A stretch of 64,000 nucleotides of DNA. It comes from Eubacterium sp. MSJ-21. GTDB lineage: Bacteria; Bacillota; Clostridia; Lachnospirales; Lachnospiraceae. A model generated the notes under the pieces. That model had not been told where the DNA came from, searched no databases, and saw nothing but the letters and a program-made list of their open reading frames with translations. The stretch spans positions 186,001 to 250,000 of the forward strand of contig NZ_JAHLPZ010000001.1 in NCBI RefSeq assembly GCF_018918185.1. The letters run 5' to 3'. This document shows positions 52,132 through 61,476 of the stretch, piece after piece. Position numbers and translations under genes: made by a program. Position 1 is the first letter of the stretch; the number at the start of each line of letters is the position of its first letter.

Positions 52132-53331
52132 TCAGCTTAAATATTTTTTGCGATAGTCACTCGGCGACATGGAGACGTATTTCCGGAAAACACGGGAAAA
52201 ATGCCCCGGGGAAGAAAAGCCGAGATCCAGACTGATGGCAGTCAAAGGTTTATCTGTGTAGCGGAGGAGGTGTTTTGCCTCCTCTGTTTTCCGGTTAAGT
52301 ATAAAATCTGTGAGCGTGATATTACTTTCTGCCTTAAAACGTTTTGAGAGATATGATCTGCTCATATAAAATTCTTTTGCCATGGCTTCCACCGTAATCG
52401 TTTCTGACATATGATGGTCAATATAGTTTGCTACATCTGAAACAAGCTGTGATTTTGCTCCTGCTTCCTGTAACTGGTTTACACGCCTGGCAAAGTCTAT
52501 GAGCATACGATAACGAAGATTGATAATCCTTGAATAATCATTTGATGATTCGCATTTCTGTATGTAGCTGTCACTCAGTGTGAATGCATCATCGGGATTC
52601 ACGCCACCGTGGATAGCCGAACGTGAAACAAGCGTAGTTGTAGCGATAAAGGTATCCTTTAATTGACGAAGCTGATTGTCGGACATCGTACCAATCTTCA
52701 GAGCAGCAGATTTCTCAATCACTCCTGTTAAGGCCATATAATCGCCTTTTCGAACCAGATTCATCACATTCTGTTCGAGATCATAAGTGTTATGGAGCAC
52801 TATGCTTTGATTTGTGCCATTGGAGAAAAACATTTTAGCTTCATGCTTGTTCATTGATTCTATAAACTGCTTTTGTATGGCATCGTCAATGAAAACATCA
52901 TGAAGGAAGCGTTTTTCATCGTTCAGTATATAATTTAAAAGACACAGAATCTGCATAAGACTTTCTAATGGTATATGGGTGATATCCTGCATGGCGATTA
53001 TAAAATCATCGGTATCGTCTCCCGGTATGTCTAATTGCATGGCAAGATCCCGTAGTGTTGGCGTGGAGTTGGGAACCTGACTTGCCGGTCCAATTACAAT
53101 TTTATAATTATCGGAATTAACAATGCCATAGTAACAAAAATGTGCAGTCATAAAATAACTGATCCGGTCAGTGATTTTTAAAATGTCCGCCTGGTAGATG
53201 GACACAGGATCCTTAATTAGATTGACCGTGGAGTAATAAAAAATAAGTGTATTGTTTTTATAAATACGTGTCGGAATCCCGAACACACTGCCGATTATAG
53301 TACCAATATAATTGTAATCAATGGATTGCAT
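52132..53331 (-). CDS. AraC-family transcriptional regulator (large)
   Basis: A 399-residue protein. The last ~100 residues carry the AraC DNA-binding domain (ITVEAMAKEFYMSRSYLSKR; PLTAISLDLGFSSPGHFSRV then FRKYVSMSPSDYRKKY). The first ~300 residues are a helical and alpha/beta region that I cannot assign, with a segment (DDAFTLSDSYIQKCE) like one in the shorter AraC protein at 5936. The start at 53331 follows GAGGAGGA. It is divergent from a chemotaxis receptor, and its promoter is overlapped by palindromes. Confidence 0.87.
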   Translation of the reverse strand: MQSIDYNYIGTIIGSVFGIPTRIYKNNTLIFYYSTVNLIKDPVSIYQADILKITDRISYFMTAHFCYYGIVNSDNYKIVIGPASQVPNSTPTLRDLAMQLDIPGDDTDDFIIAMQDITHIPLESLMQILCLLNYILNDEKRFLHDVFIDDAIQKQFIESMNKHEAKMFFSNGTNQSIVLHNTYDLEQNVMNLVRKGDYMALTGVIEKSAALKIGTMSDNQLRQLKDTFIATTTLVSRSAIHGGVNPDDAFTLSDSYIQKCESSNDYSRIINLRYRMLIDFARRVNQLQEAGAKSQLVSDVANYIDHHMSETITVEAMAKEFYMSRSYLSKRFKAESNITLTDFILNRKTEEAKHLLRYTDKPLTAISLDLGFSSPGHFSRVFRKYVSMSPSDYRKKYLS

Positions 53332-53356
53332 GGCGAGTTCCTCCTCATGAATATGA

Positions 53357-53389
53357 CACAATTATACTATTGTGAACACATATGTGCAA
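53357..53389 (-). promoter_or_regulatory. Promoter and palindromic sites of the large AraC gene
   Basis: On the minus strand TTGCAC (53389-53384), 17 bases, TATAAT (53366-53361). CACAAT-TATACT-ATTGTG (53357-53374) covers the -10 and CACATATGTG (53377-53386) overlaps the -35, placing two palindromes on the promoter. Confidence 0.5.
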
Positions 53390-53455
53390 GAAATACGAAA
53401 AAAATAGTGCTAAAATCCCGAAAGATAAAAAATATAAGAAAGGAACCTATGAATT

Positions 53456-55162
53456 ATGTACACAAAAAATACAAAAAAGAAAATTGAAAACATGCCATTA
53501 CAGGAACGAATAGCCTATGGCTACAAAAAAGTAATTATGCTGATGCTTATTTCAGGGCTGCTTTCCATAATAGCGATAGGCGTATTGCTTGCCAACCTTT
53601 TGAATTATGTGCAGAAAATCAATGCTTCAGACATAGCAGTGAAAATGTGCAGAGTGAATGTAAATGCTGCTGCAAGAAATATAAGGGAAATGGCATTGGA
53701 TGACGATGAAGCTTCTTATGATGACTATGAAAAGACAATAACAAAGCTGCTTGCAGATGTTGATGCCCAGCTAAAAATAATAAAAGAAACCGGGGTTGTC
53801 TCAGAAGAAAATTATACAGAATATGCTACAGCATTATCGGATTGGGAAGACATAAGCACATCCATTATAGAGGAAATACGACAGGGACAAAACCAAAAAG
53901 GCGTAGAGGATATCCTTACCAAATGTACACCTGCGCTGAACAAATTAGTAGATATTGCTTTGAAATTAGATGATATTACAGACATAGCCAGTGATAAGGC
54001 AGTCAGAAATACCGTATTATGTGCTGTTTTCGGTGTTGCTTTTATTATATTCTTTATAAGTCTGGTGTGGATAAATTCAAGAAAAACCAGCAAAAAAGTA
54101 CTTTCGAGCATTTTGGAGCCATTGCATGCCATCGAAGATGTTGCAAAGGAGCTGACAGAAGGAAACTTACACAGCATGTTGGAGTATCGTTCGGAAGATG
54201 AAATCGGACGATTGGCACATAGCATGCGTAAATCTATCCGGATTCTGGGCTCTTATGTAGATGATATAGACCGCGCAATGAAGCTGTTTTCAGAGGGAAA
54301 TTTTGATGTGCAGCCGAATGTGGAGTGGAAGGGAGATTTTGTTGGAATCCTGAATTCCTTTATGGCATTTGAAGAAAGTATGGCGGCTATGGTAAAGGGA
54401 ATACAGACGGTTTCGGATCAAGTGTCTGGTGGTGCAGAACAGGTGTCATCCGGGGCAACTGAGCTGGCAGATGGAGCAACGAACCAGGCAGCAGCGGTAG
54501 AGGAACTGACGGCAACGGTAGAGAATGTTTCGGAACAGGTTCAACAAAACTCACAGGCTGCAAGTAAGATAAGTACAAAGGTAGTGGCACTTGGAGACGA
54601 TATTTTGGAAAACAATGCCAAGATGCGTGAGATGGTAAAGTCTATGCTTGAAATTAAAGACGCATCCATACAGATAGAAAAAATTATTGAAACCATCAAT
54701 GATATTGCATCACAGACAAATCTTCTTGCATTAAATGCGTCTATTGAGGCAGCGAGAGCCGGAGAAGCGGGGAAAGGATTTGCGGTTGTTGCCAATCAGG
54801 TAAACCAGCTTGCAGATCAGAGTGCACAGGCAGTAAAGGAATCGGCTGCTTTGATCAAAACATCTGTGAATGCGGTCGGAAAAGGGGTTTCATTTGCCGA
54901 GGAGACTGCACAGCAGCTGGAGATAATTGCACAAAACTCTAAGATTATTACCGGAGAGGTATCCGATATTGCGGATACGCTTGCAAATCAGACAGTTGAA
55001 ATACAGCAGATCAATGAAGGAATAGAGCAGATCAATGATGTTGTACAGAGTAATTCTGCAACGTCGGAAGAGTGCGCTGCGGCGAGCATGGAGATGAACG
55101 ACGAAGCAGATCATTTACGGAATATGATACAGGAAATCAAAGTGGCTGAATTTAATAAATAG
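53456..55162 (+). CDS. Methyl-accepting chemotaxis protein with periplasmic sensor and HAMP domain
   Basis: A 568-residue receptor. Two membrane segments (residues about 27-50 and 184-203) enclose a helical extracytoplasmic domain of the four-helix-bundle type. A HAMP domain follows (about 205-260), then the signalling domain with the conserved tip [20 protein letters not shown]. Codon use is more A-rich than that of neighbouring housekeeping genes. It is divergently oriented from the large AraC gene. The ligand is unknown. Confidence 0.94.
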   Translation: MYTKNTKKKIENMPLQERIAYGYKKVIMLMLISGLLSIIAIGVLLANLLNYVQKINASDIAVKMCRVNVNAAARNIREMALDDDEASYDDYEKTITKLLADVDAQLKIIKETGVVSEENYTEYATALSDWEDISTSIIEEIRQGQNQKGVEDILTKCTPALNKLVDIALKLDDITDIASDKAVRNTVLCAVFGVAFIIFFISLVWINSRKTSKKVLSSILEPLHAIEDVAKELTEGNLHSMLEYRSEDEIGRLAHSMRKSIRILGSYVDDIDRAMKLFSEGNFDVQPNVEWKGDFVGILNSFMAFEESMAAMVKGIQTVSDQVSGGAEQVSSGATELADGATNQAAAVEELTATVENVSEQVQQNSQAASKISTKVVALGDDILENNAKMREMVKSMLEIKDASIQIEKIIETINDIASQTNLLALNASIEAARAGEAGKGFAVVANQVNQLADQSAQAVKESAALIKTSVNAVGKGVSFAEETAQQLEIIAQNSKIITGEVSDIADTLANQTVEIQQINEGIEQINDVVQSNSATSEECAAASMEMNDEADHLRNMIQEIKVAEFNK

Positions 55163-55204
55163 GCAGAAGCATGCGTAATATTATATTTAAAGGATAGTTA
55201 TGCT

Positions 55205-55306
55205 ATGGGAGAATATAAAGATGGAATGCTTTCAAACGTTGATTTTAATAATATAATAGAAATAATCGAAGCATCTAGCCATTCCTTTTGTTTCGTGATA
55301 GAATAA
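55205..55306 (+). CDS. Possible small ORF (33 aa)
   Basis: An ATG at 55205, eight or nine bases after AAGGA, opens 33 codons (begins MGEYKDGMLSNVDFNNIIEI, ends SHSFCFVIE). It lies between the chemotaxis receptor and the FKBP gene. No family is recognised; it could be a chance frame or the truncated start of a lost gene. Confidence 0.2.
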   Translation: MGEYKDGMLSNVDFNNIIEIIEASSHSFCFVIE

Positions 55307-55334
55307 GACATTCAATGAAATCGGAGGAATAGAT

Positions 55335-55760
55335 ATGAGTAACGAAAGCAAGCGCTGTAAGGTGCACTATACAGGAACATTCAATGATGGAACAAAGTTT
55401 GATTCGTCTTATGATCGCGGCGAGCCACTCGAGTTTGTATGTGGTGCAGGCATGATGATCAAAGGATTCGATGAAGCAGTGAAGAATATGAATATCGGCG
55501 ATATCGTCGATGTACATCTGATGCCGGAAGAGGCTTACGGTATGCCGGATCCGGCAAATGTCATCACAGTTGCATTTGAAGATATGCCGGGGTCTGAGAA
55601 TTTGGAGATCGGCAATCAGGTTTATCTGACAACTCCATACGGACAGCAGTTTCCGGTGAAGGTTGTGGATAAAGACAAGGAGACTATCACCTTTGATGCC
55701 AACCATGAGATGGCAGGCAAGGAACTGAATTTCAAGATTGAGCTGCTTTCTGCAGAATAA
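55335..55760 (+). CDS. FKBP-type peptidyl-prolyl cis-trans isomerase (SlyD-like)
   Basis: A 141-residue cytoplasmic protein-folding helper. The FKBP domain shows KVHYTGTFNDGTKFDSSYDR and FVCGAGMMIKGFDEAVKNM; the middle (PEEAYGMPDPANVITVAFED) is the inserted flap domain of SlyD-type enzymes. The histidine-rich metal-binding tail of E. coli SlyD is absent. TCGGAGG precedes the ATG. Confidence 0.93.
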   Translation: MSNESKRCKVHYTGTFNDGTKFDSSYDRGEPLEFVCGAGMMIKGFDEAVKNMNIGDIVDVHLMPEEAYGMPDPANVITVAFEDMPGSENLEIGNQVYLTTPYGQQFPVKVVDKDKETITFDANHEMAGKELNFKIELLSAE

Positions 55761-55767
55761 AGATCAT

Positions 55768-55805
55768 AAAAAGCGTGGACACGAAATGTATCCACGCTTT
55801 TTTTT
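55768..55805 (+). terminator. Terminator of the FKBP gene
   Basis: AAGCGTGGA (55771-55779) pairs with TCCACGCTT (55791-55799) and is followed by T residues. Confidence 0.9.
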
Positions 55806-55998
55806 ATGAAATAACGGGAAAGGTAACGCAAAACGATTGAAAAAGGACGGAAAATATGTTACTGTCATCTCGTTCGCTTTTTGCGTTTACTATGTGGTCT
55901 GACTCGATAGCAGCGTGATGTTTACGATGCCGCCATGTATAGTTGCAAAAGGAAAACGACTATGGAAACAAATATGGAAAGGGTAGAGGTTAGGTTAC

Positions 55999-57375
55999 AT
56001 GAATAGAAAACATCCAGAGAAGCGGGGGGCTTTTTCCGGCAAGCTTGGCTATGTGCTGTCGGCGGCGGGCGCGTCGGTCGGCCTTGGAAATATATGGAGA
56101 TTTCCGTATCTTGCTGCAAAATATGGCGGAGGTATCTTTCTGCTTGTCTATATTGTGTTGGCACTGACGTTTGGATATACGATGATCGTTGCGGAGTCCG
56201 CACTCGGACGCATGACACAGAAAAGTCCGGTTGGCGCGTTTCGGTTCTTTGGTAAGAAGAAATGGATATCCTTCGGCGGCTGGATTAATGCGATTATACC
56301 GATTCTGATCGTGCCATATTATTCGGTCATTGGCGGCTGGGTAATCAAATACTTAGCAGAGTATATCCGTGGAAATGGGGCAAAGCTTGCGGAGGATGGC
56401 TATTTTGGCTCATTTATATCAAATGGTGTTTCAACGGAGCTTTGTTTTGTCATCTTCTGCCTTGTGACACTTGCGATTATCTATGCCGGTGTACAAAACG
56501 GAATTGAACGTGTATCGAAGCTGATGATGCCGGTTCTCGTATTACTTTCCGTGGTGATTGCCATTTATTCTGTGACAAGACCGGGAGCCATTGCGGGTGT
56601 GAAATATTTCCTGGTTCCGAATGTAAAGAACTTTTCGTGGATGACAGTCGTAGCTGCAATGGGGCAGATGTTTTATTCACTGTCGATTGCGATGGGTATT
56701 CTGATTACGTTTGGCTCTTATATGAAGAAGGATACATCCATCGAGGGTGCAACCAGAAATGTAGAAGTGTTTGATACGGCGATTGCAATCATGGCAGGAC
56801 TTATGATTATACCGGCAGTCTTTGCATTTTCCGGCGGAGATCCGGATATGCTGCAGGCAGGGCCTTCGCTCATGTTTATCACGATTCCGAAGGTGTTCGC
56901 GAACATGGGACTTGGAACAGGCGTCGGAATTTTGTTCTTCCTGCTGGTGTTGTTTGCTGCACTTACAAGCTCGATTGCCCTTACGGAAAGTGCTGTTGCG
57001 ACATTTGAGGACGAGCTTGGCTGGGGACGGAAGAAGTCAACGATTGTGATCGGGCTGATTATGCTTGCACTCGGAACATTATCGAGTCTTGGATATGGAC
57101 CGCTTGGGTTTGTGAAGATCCTCGGAATGCAGTTTTTGGACCTGTTTGATTTCCTGACGAATTCCGTGATGATGCCGATTGCTGCATTTGTGACAAGCCT
57201 GCTTGTATCACGCGTGGTTGGAATCGACAAGATCGAAGAGGAGATTCGCCATGGAGAAAGTAAGTTCCAAAGAAAGAAGATATTCGTCGTGATGATAAAA
57301 TATCTGTGCCCGATCTTCGCACTGATCATTCTGCTTAGTTCCGTGGCGAATGCATTTGGCTGGATATCAATGTAA
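55999..57375 (+). CDS. Sodium-dependent transporter (neurotransmitter:sodium symporter family)
   Basis: A 458-residue membrane protein with about 11-12 segments. The sodium-site opening is SAAGASVGLGNIWRFPYLAA, as in LeuT-type transporters. It also has MFYSLSIAMGILITFGSYMKKD and FAALTSSIALTES. It takes up amino acids or related amines with sodium. It is followed by a NusG-II/Gx/rnf cluster; Rnf in some species pumps sodium, so an ion-coupling link is possible but not shown. Confidence 0.92.
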   Translation: MNRKHPEKRGAFSGKLGYVLSAAGASVGLGNIWRFPYLAAKYGGGIFLLVYIVLALTFGYTMIVAESALGRMTQKSPVGAFRFFGKKKWISFGGWINAIIPILIVPYYSVIGGWVIKYLAEYIRGNGAKLAEDGYFGSFISNGVSTELCFVIFCLVTLAIIYAGVQNGIERVSKLMMPVLVLLSVVIAIYSVTRPGAIAGVKYFLVPNVKNFSWMTVVAAMGQMFYSLSIAMGILITFGSYMKKDTSIEGATRNVEVFDTAIAIMAGLMIIPAVFAFSGGDPDMLQAGPSLMFITIPKVFANMGLGTGVGILFFLLVLFAALTSSIALTESAVATFEDELGWGRKKSTIVIGLIMLALGTLSSLGYGPLGFVKILGMQFLDLFDFLTNSVMMPIAAFVTSLLVSRVVGIDKIEEEIRHGESKFQRKKIFVVMIKYLCPIFALIILLSSVANAFGWISM

Positions 57376-57452
57376 AAAGAAAATACAATGATGAACGTAG
57401 CCAAATAGATGATTGCAGAACATGTTTTCGGGTAAATCAGAGGTAATCGGAT

Positions 57453-57809
57453 ATGGAACCAAAACAGGAGCAAAAAATGATATCCCGTGCAGATATCCTG
57501 CTGATCGCCGGAATTTTGATTCTGGCGATGGCAGGACTTTTTGTGTGGAAGAAGCTGGAAAAGCCTGGAGCGTACGTTGATATCATGATTGATGGTGATT
57601 CCGTGAAGACATTGCGGCTTGATCAGGATGCAAGCTACGAGGTAAAGCAACAGGCGGGTGTTAATACGGTTGTTGTGCAGGATGGCAGTGTGACTGTGCA
57701 AGATGCAGACTGTCCGGACAAAATCTGTGAGAAGCACCGGGCAATCAACCGGACCGGAGAGACGATTATCTGTCTGCCACATAAGTTGGTTGTAGAAATT
57801 AAAGAGTAG
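57453..57809 (+). CDS. NusG domain II-containing protein
   Basis: A 118-residue protein with one N-terminal membrane segment (residues 11-30) and a C-terminal NusG-II fold. The signature DCPDKICEKHRAINRTGETI, with CLPHKLVVEI after it, has the two conserved cysteines. The domain is on the outer side of the membrane by topology. Its role is unknown, but such genes are regularly found with Gx transporters and rnf genes in Clostridia. The next gene starts directly after its stop codon. Confidence 0.9.
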   Translation: MEPKQEQKMISRADILLIAGILILAMAGLFVWKKLEKPGAYVDIMIDGDSVKTLRLDQDASYEVKQQAGVNTVVVQDGSVTVQDADCPDKICEKHRAINRTGETIICLPHKLVVEIKE

Positions 57810-58373
57810 ATGGATATAGATGGAAAGAGACAGATATCATTGAAGAAAAAAGACAGACCAACCAATGACCATCCACAATTAAACAATAACCATAAGATCG
57901 CACTTTGCGGTGTGCTGATTGCGCTTGCCATGATCTTATCGTATCTGGAGAGTCTTGTGCCGATCCATATGGCGGTACCCGGGGTGAAGCTTGGTCTTGC
58001 CAATCTGGTTACGATCATCGCACTGCAGAGATTGGATCTGAAATCGACGATTGTAATCTCGACCGGACGTATCATCCTGTCGAACGTTTTGTTCGGAAAT
58101 ATGGCGGTGTTACTATACAGTCTGGCCGGTGCGGCATGCAGCATCCTGATCATGACGGTGCTAAAAAAATGCCGGGTATTCGGTCTTGTGGGAATCAGTG
58201 TTGCTGGCGCAGTCTTCCACAATCTGGGACAGATACTGGTCGCAGTCTGTGTGATGGAGAATGTCCGTATCTTTTATTATATGCTTGTTCTTCTGATCAC
58301 CGGAATAGCAGCAGGCGTGGCAATCGGACTGCTGGCATCGTTTCTGCTCAAAAATATACGGTTTCAGGCATAA
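57810..58373 (+). CDS. Gx transporter family membrane protein
   Basis: A 187-residue protein with five or six membrane segments (from residue 28) after a polar N-terminus. HKIALCGVLIALAMILSYLE and VPGVKLGLANLVTIIAL are signatures of the Gx family, formerly named heptaprenyl diphosphate synthase component I. It resembles small S-component-like transporters; the substrate is unknown. It starts immediately after the NusG-II gene, so the two are translationally linked, and precedes the rnf operon. Confidence 0.88.
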   Translation: MDIDGKRQISLKKKDRPTNDHPQLNNNHKIALCGVLIALAMILSYLESLVPIHMAVPGVKLGLANLVTIIALQRLDLKSTIVISTGRIILSNVLFGNMAVLLYSLAGAACSILIMTVLKKCRVFGLVGISVAGAVFHNLGQILVAVCVMENVRIFYYMLVLLITGIAAGVAIGLLASFLLKNIRFQA

Positions 58374-58399
58374 AAGTTGTGAAATTAAGGACACATTTG

Positions 58400-58428
58400 T
58401 TGATAAAAATCCCTACTTGTATTAAAAT
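58400..58428 (+). promoter_or_regulatory. Likely rnf operon promoter
   Basis: TTGATA (58400-58405), 17 bases, TAAAAT (58423-58428), 34 bases before rnfC. Confidence 0.55.
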
Positions 58429-58462
58429 AATGGTAAATATTTTTTAGAGTGGGGTCAGTACG

Positions 58463-59779
58463 ATGAAACTAACTTTTAAAGGAGGCATCCATCCATACGA
58501 AGGGAAAGAACTTACGATGGATAAGGATGTAATTGAATATGTCCCAAAGGGAGATATGGTATATCCACTGAGTCAGCATATCGGTGCACCTGCGAAGGCG
58601 GTTGTCAAAAAGGGTGACCGTGTTTTAGTAGGGCAGCTGATTGCAGAAGCCGGTGGATTTGTTTCTGCAAACATTCATTCTTCTGTATCCGGAACAGTCA
58701 AGGCCGTGGAACCAAGACTGACAGCATCCGGTTCTAAGGTCAATTCGATCGTGATCGAAAATGACAATCAGTTTGAAGAAATTGAATATGTGAAAAATGA
58801 CAAACCGCTTGCGGAGCTTAACAGGGAGGAAATCCTGGAAGCAATCAAGAACGCAGGCGTTGTCGGTATGGGTGGCGCCGGATTCCCGACAAATGTCAAG
58901 CTCTCACCGAAGAATGCTGACGAGATCGATTACATTATCGTGAATGCATCCGAGTGTGAGCCATATCTGACATCGGATTACCGTCGTCTGCTTGATGAGA
59001 CGGACAAGGTGATTGAGGGCTTGCGTCTTGCACTTGCTATCTTCCCGAAAGCAAAGGGAATCATTGCGGTCGAGGATAACAAGCCGAAGGCAATCCGGAA
59101 GTTGAAGGAAGTGCTTGGAAATGATTCGGACATCAAGGTCAATTCTATGAAAACCAAGTATCCGGAGGGAGCAGAACGTCAGCTCATCTATGCAAATACC
59201 GGACGCTATATCAATTCGAAGATGCTTCCGGCAGATGCCGGCTGTATCGTACATAATGTAGACACGGTGTATTCTATCTGTGAAGCTGTACGGCAGGGCA
59301 AACCATTGATTCAGAGATTGGTGACTGTGACCGGTGATGCGATTACAGAACCATGCAACTATCTTGTACGGATAGGTACAAGCTTTGCGGAGCTGATCGA
59401 GGCAGCAGGTGGATTCCTACAGGATCCGGAGAAGATCATTGCCGGTGGACCGATGATGGGAAAAGCCATCTATGATCTGAATATTCCGGTTACGAAGTCC
59501 GCATCGGCAATTCTATGTATGACGAAGGATGAGGTCTCGGAATATGAGCCGAGTAACTGTATCCGCTGTGGCAGATGTGTGGAGGTTTGTCCGGGCAGAG
59601 TGATGCCGAACAAGCTTGCGACACTGGCAGAACAAGGCGATCTGGAGGAGTTCCAGAAGTTAAATGGTATGGAATGCTGTGAGTGTGGCTGTTGTTCGTA
59701 TGTATGTCCGGCGAAGCGTCATCTGACACAGACGATTGCAGGCACAAGAAAAGCCATCTTGGCGAATCGCAAGAAATAG
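58463..59779 (+). CDS. rnfC: Rnf complex subunit C
   Basis: A 438-residue peripheral subunit that holds the NADH/FMN-binding and iron-sulfur modules. GMGGAGFPTNVKLSP is the glycine-rich nucleotide motif, and YIIVNASECEPYLTSDYR is a RnfC hallmark. Two [4Fe-4S] motifs are CIRCGRCVEVCP and CCECGCCSYVCP (residues about 370-415). Rnf couples electron flow from ferredoxin to NAD+ with H+ or Na+ transport. Gene order here is rnfC-D/G-E-A-B, matching the clostridial order C-D-G-E-A-B. Confidence 0.97.
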   Translation: MKLTFKGGIHPYEGKELTMDKDVIEYVPKGDMVYPLSQHIGAPAKAVVKKGDRVLVGQLIAEAGGFVSANIHSSVSGTVKAVEPRLTASGSKVNSIVIENDNQFEEIEYVKNDKPLAELNREEILEAIKNAGVVGMGGAGFPTNVKLSPKNADEIDYIIVNASECEPYLTSDYRRLLDETDKVIEGLRLALAIFPKAKGIIAVEDNKPKAIRKLKEVLGNDSDIKVNSMKTKYPEGAERQLIYANTGRYINSKMLPADAGCIVHNVDTVYSICEAVRQGKPLIQRLVTVTGDAITEPCNYLVRIGTSFAELIEAAGGFLQDPEKIIAGGPMMGKAIYDLNIPVTKSASAILCMTKDEVSEYEPSNCIRCGRCVEVCPGRVMPNKLATLAEQGDLEEFQKLNGMECCECGCCSYVCPAKRHLTQTIAGTRKAILANRKK

Positions 59780-59792
59780 GAGGTGCGAGAAA

Positions 59793-61475
59793 GTGGAACA
59801 GGAAAATTTGAAATTAAAGGTCTCTGCTTCCCCGCATGTGAGAAGCAAGGCAACGACATCGGATATCATGTTCGATGTTGTGATTGCGTTAGTCCCGGCA
59901 ACGGCATTCGGTCTGTACATCTTTGGCTGGTATGCGGCATTGCTGGTTGCAGTCTGTATCGGAAGCTGTGTTGGGTTTGAAGCATTATATCAGAAGTGTA
60001 TGGGCAAGAAGGTAACGGTTGGAGATTTCTCCGCCGTGATAACCGGATTGCTGCTTGCGCTGAATCTGCCACCAAACCTTCCAATCTGGATGGCGGTTGC
60101 AGGCTCCGCATTTGCAATCATTATCGTAAAGCAGCTTTTTGGCGGACTGGGACAGAATTTTATGAACCCGGCACTTGGAGCGAGATGCTTCCTGCTGCTG
60201 TCGTTCTCCCGTTATATGACGAATTTTGTATACGATGGTGTGGCAACTGCGACACCACTTGCAACATTGAAGCTTACCGGCATGGTGAACTTAAGAAGTA
60301 TGTTCCTTGGATATACCGCAGGAACGATCGGTGAGACATCCGTGGTTGCTCTGCTGATTGGTGCGGTCTATCTGCTTTGCAAGAAGGTGATTAGTCCGAA
60401 GATTCCATTGATTTATATCGGAACATTTACAATCGCGGTTTCAATCTATGCTATGACACAGGATTACAATGTTCCTGTTTATGTGGCTGCACATCTGTGT
60501 GGTGGCGGACTGATGCTTGGTGCATGGTTCATGGCAACGGATTATGTGACAAGTCCGATTACTTCCTCAGGAAAGGTAATTTATGCAATTGGACTAGGAC
60601 TTTTGACATTTGTACTCCGTATCTTCGGCAGCAGTACCGAGGGTGTATCTTATTCGATCATCATTATGAACCTGTTAGTTCCTCTGATTGAGCGAGTAAC
60701 CGTACCGAAGGCATTTGGTGAGGGAGCCGAGATCAAGGATAAGAAACAGGCGAAGCTTGCCGAAAAAGAGGCAAAGAAGGAAGCAAAGGAAGCTGCGAAG
60801 ACAGAGGATGCTTTGGACGGGGATGACAAGGAACCTAAGAAGAACAAGATGGATGTCAAAGGTATCGTGGTTGCAATCGTTGCAATCTGCGTGATCACGG
60901 TTGTAATGGGTGCAGCGCTTGGCGGAGTCTATAGTGTCACAAAGGATCCGATTGAGAAAGCACAGGAGCAGGCGAAGAACGATGCCTATGCGGAGGTGCT
61001 TCCGGAAGCAACACGTATTATGAGTGTGGAAGAAGATGGAGATGTTGTTAAGCAGATCAATCCATTGCTTGAATCGTATGGATTTGAGGATGTTCATATC
61101 GACGATATCTGTGTCGGCGGCGATGATGAGAAGAATGAACTGGTTGGTTATGTAATTCTCATCACAAGTACGGCGGGCTATGGCGGAGATATTCAGATGG
61201 CAATCGGTATCAATACAGAATATCGGATTACAGGTATTTCCTTCCTGACATTGAACGAGACAGCAGGTCTTGGTATGGAAGCAGATACAGACGAGTTTAA
61301 GGAGCAGTTTATCAATAAGACCGTCAATAAGTTTGAATATACAAAGACGGGTTCAACAAAGGACAGTGAGATCGATGCATTGTCTGGCGCGACGATTACC
61401 ACATCTGCAGTGACAAATGCAGTCAATGCGGCACTTCGTACAATTCGATTCCTGACAACAGGAGGTGCTAAGTAA
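59793..61475 (+). CDS. rnfDG: Fused Rnf complex subunits D and G
   Basis: A 560-residue protein joining two subunits normally encoded separately. Residues 1 to about 325 are RnfD, with eight or so membrane segments and the flavin motif DGVATATPLA (148-157). A charged linker (about 335-370; KEAKKEAKEAA) follows. Then comes RnfG, with one membrane segment and the covalent FMN motif SGAT (531-534). GTG 59793 is chosen because AGGAGGTG lies upstream. No stop or frameshift separates the parts. It starts 13 bases after rnfC and ends next to rnfE. Confidence 0.93.
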   Translation: MEQENLKLKVSASPHVRSKATTSDIMFDVVIALVPATAFGLYIFGWYAALLVAVCIGSCVGFEALYQKCMGKKVTVGDFSAVITGLLLALNLPPNLPIWMAVAGSAFAIIIVKQLFGGLGQNFMNPALGARCFLLLSFSRYMTNFVYDGVATATPLATLKLTGMVNLRSMFLGYTAGTIGETSVVALLIGAVYLLCKKVISPKIPLIYIGTFTIAVSIYAMTQDYNVPVYVAAHLCGGGLMLGAWFMATDYVTSPITSSGKVIYAIGLGLLTFVLRIFGSSTEGVSYSIIIMNLLVPLIERVTVPKAFGEGAEIKDKKQAKLAEKEAKKEAKEAAKTEDALDGDDKEPKKNKMDVKGIVVAIVAICVITVVMGAALGGVYSVTKDPIEKAQEQAKNDAYAEVLPEATRIMSVEEDGDVVKQINPLLESYGFEDVHIDDICVGGDDEKNELVGYVILITSTAGYGGDIQMAIGINTEYRITGISFLTLNETAGLGMEADTDEFKEQFINKTVNKFEYTKTGSTKDSEIDALSGATITTSAVTNAVNAALRTIRFLTTGGAK

Positions 61476-61476
61476 T

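Noticed and set aside
56718-57782. A 354-codon open frame on the minus strand.
   Set aside because: It is antisense to the sodium symporter and NusG-II genes, has no family motifs, and its composition follows from the coding strand.
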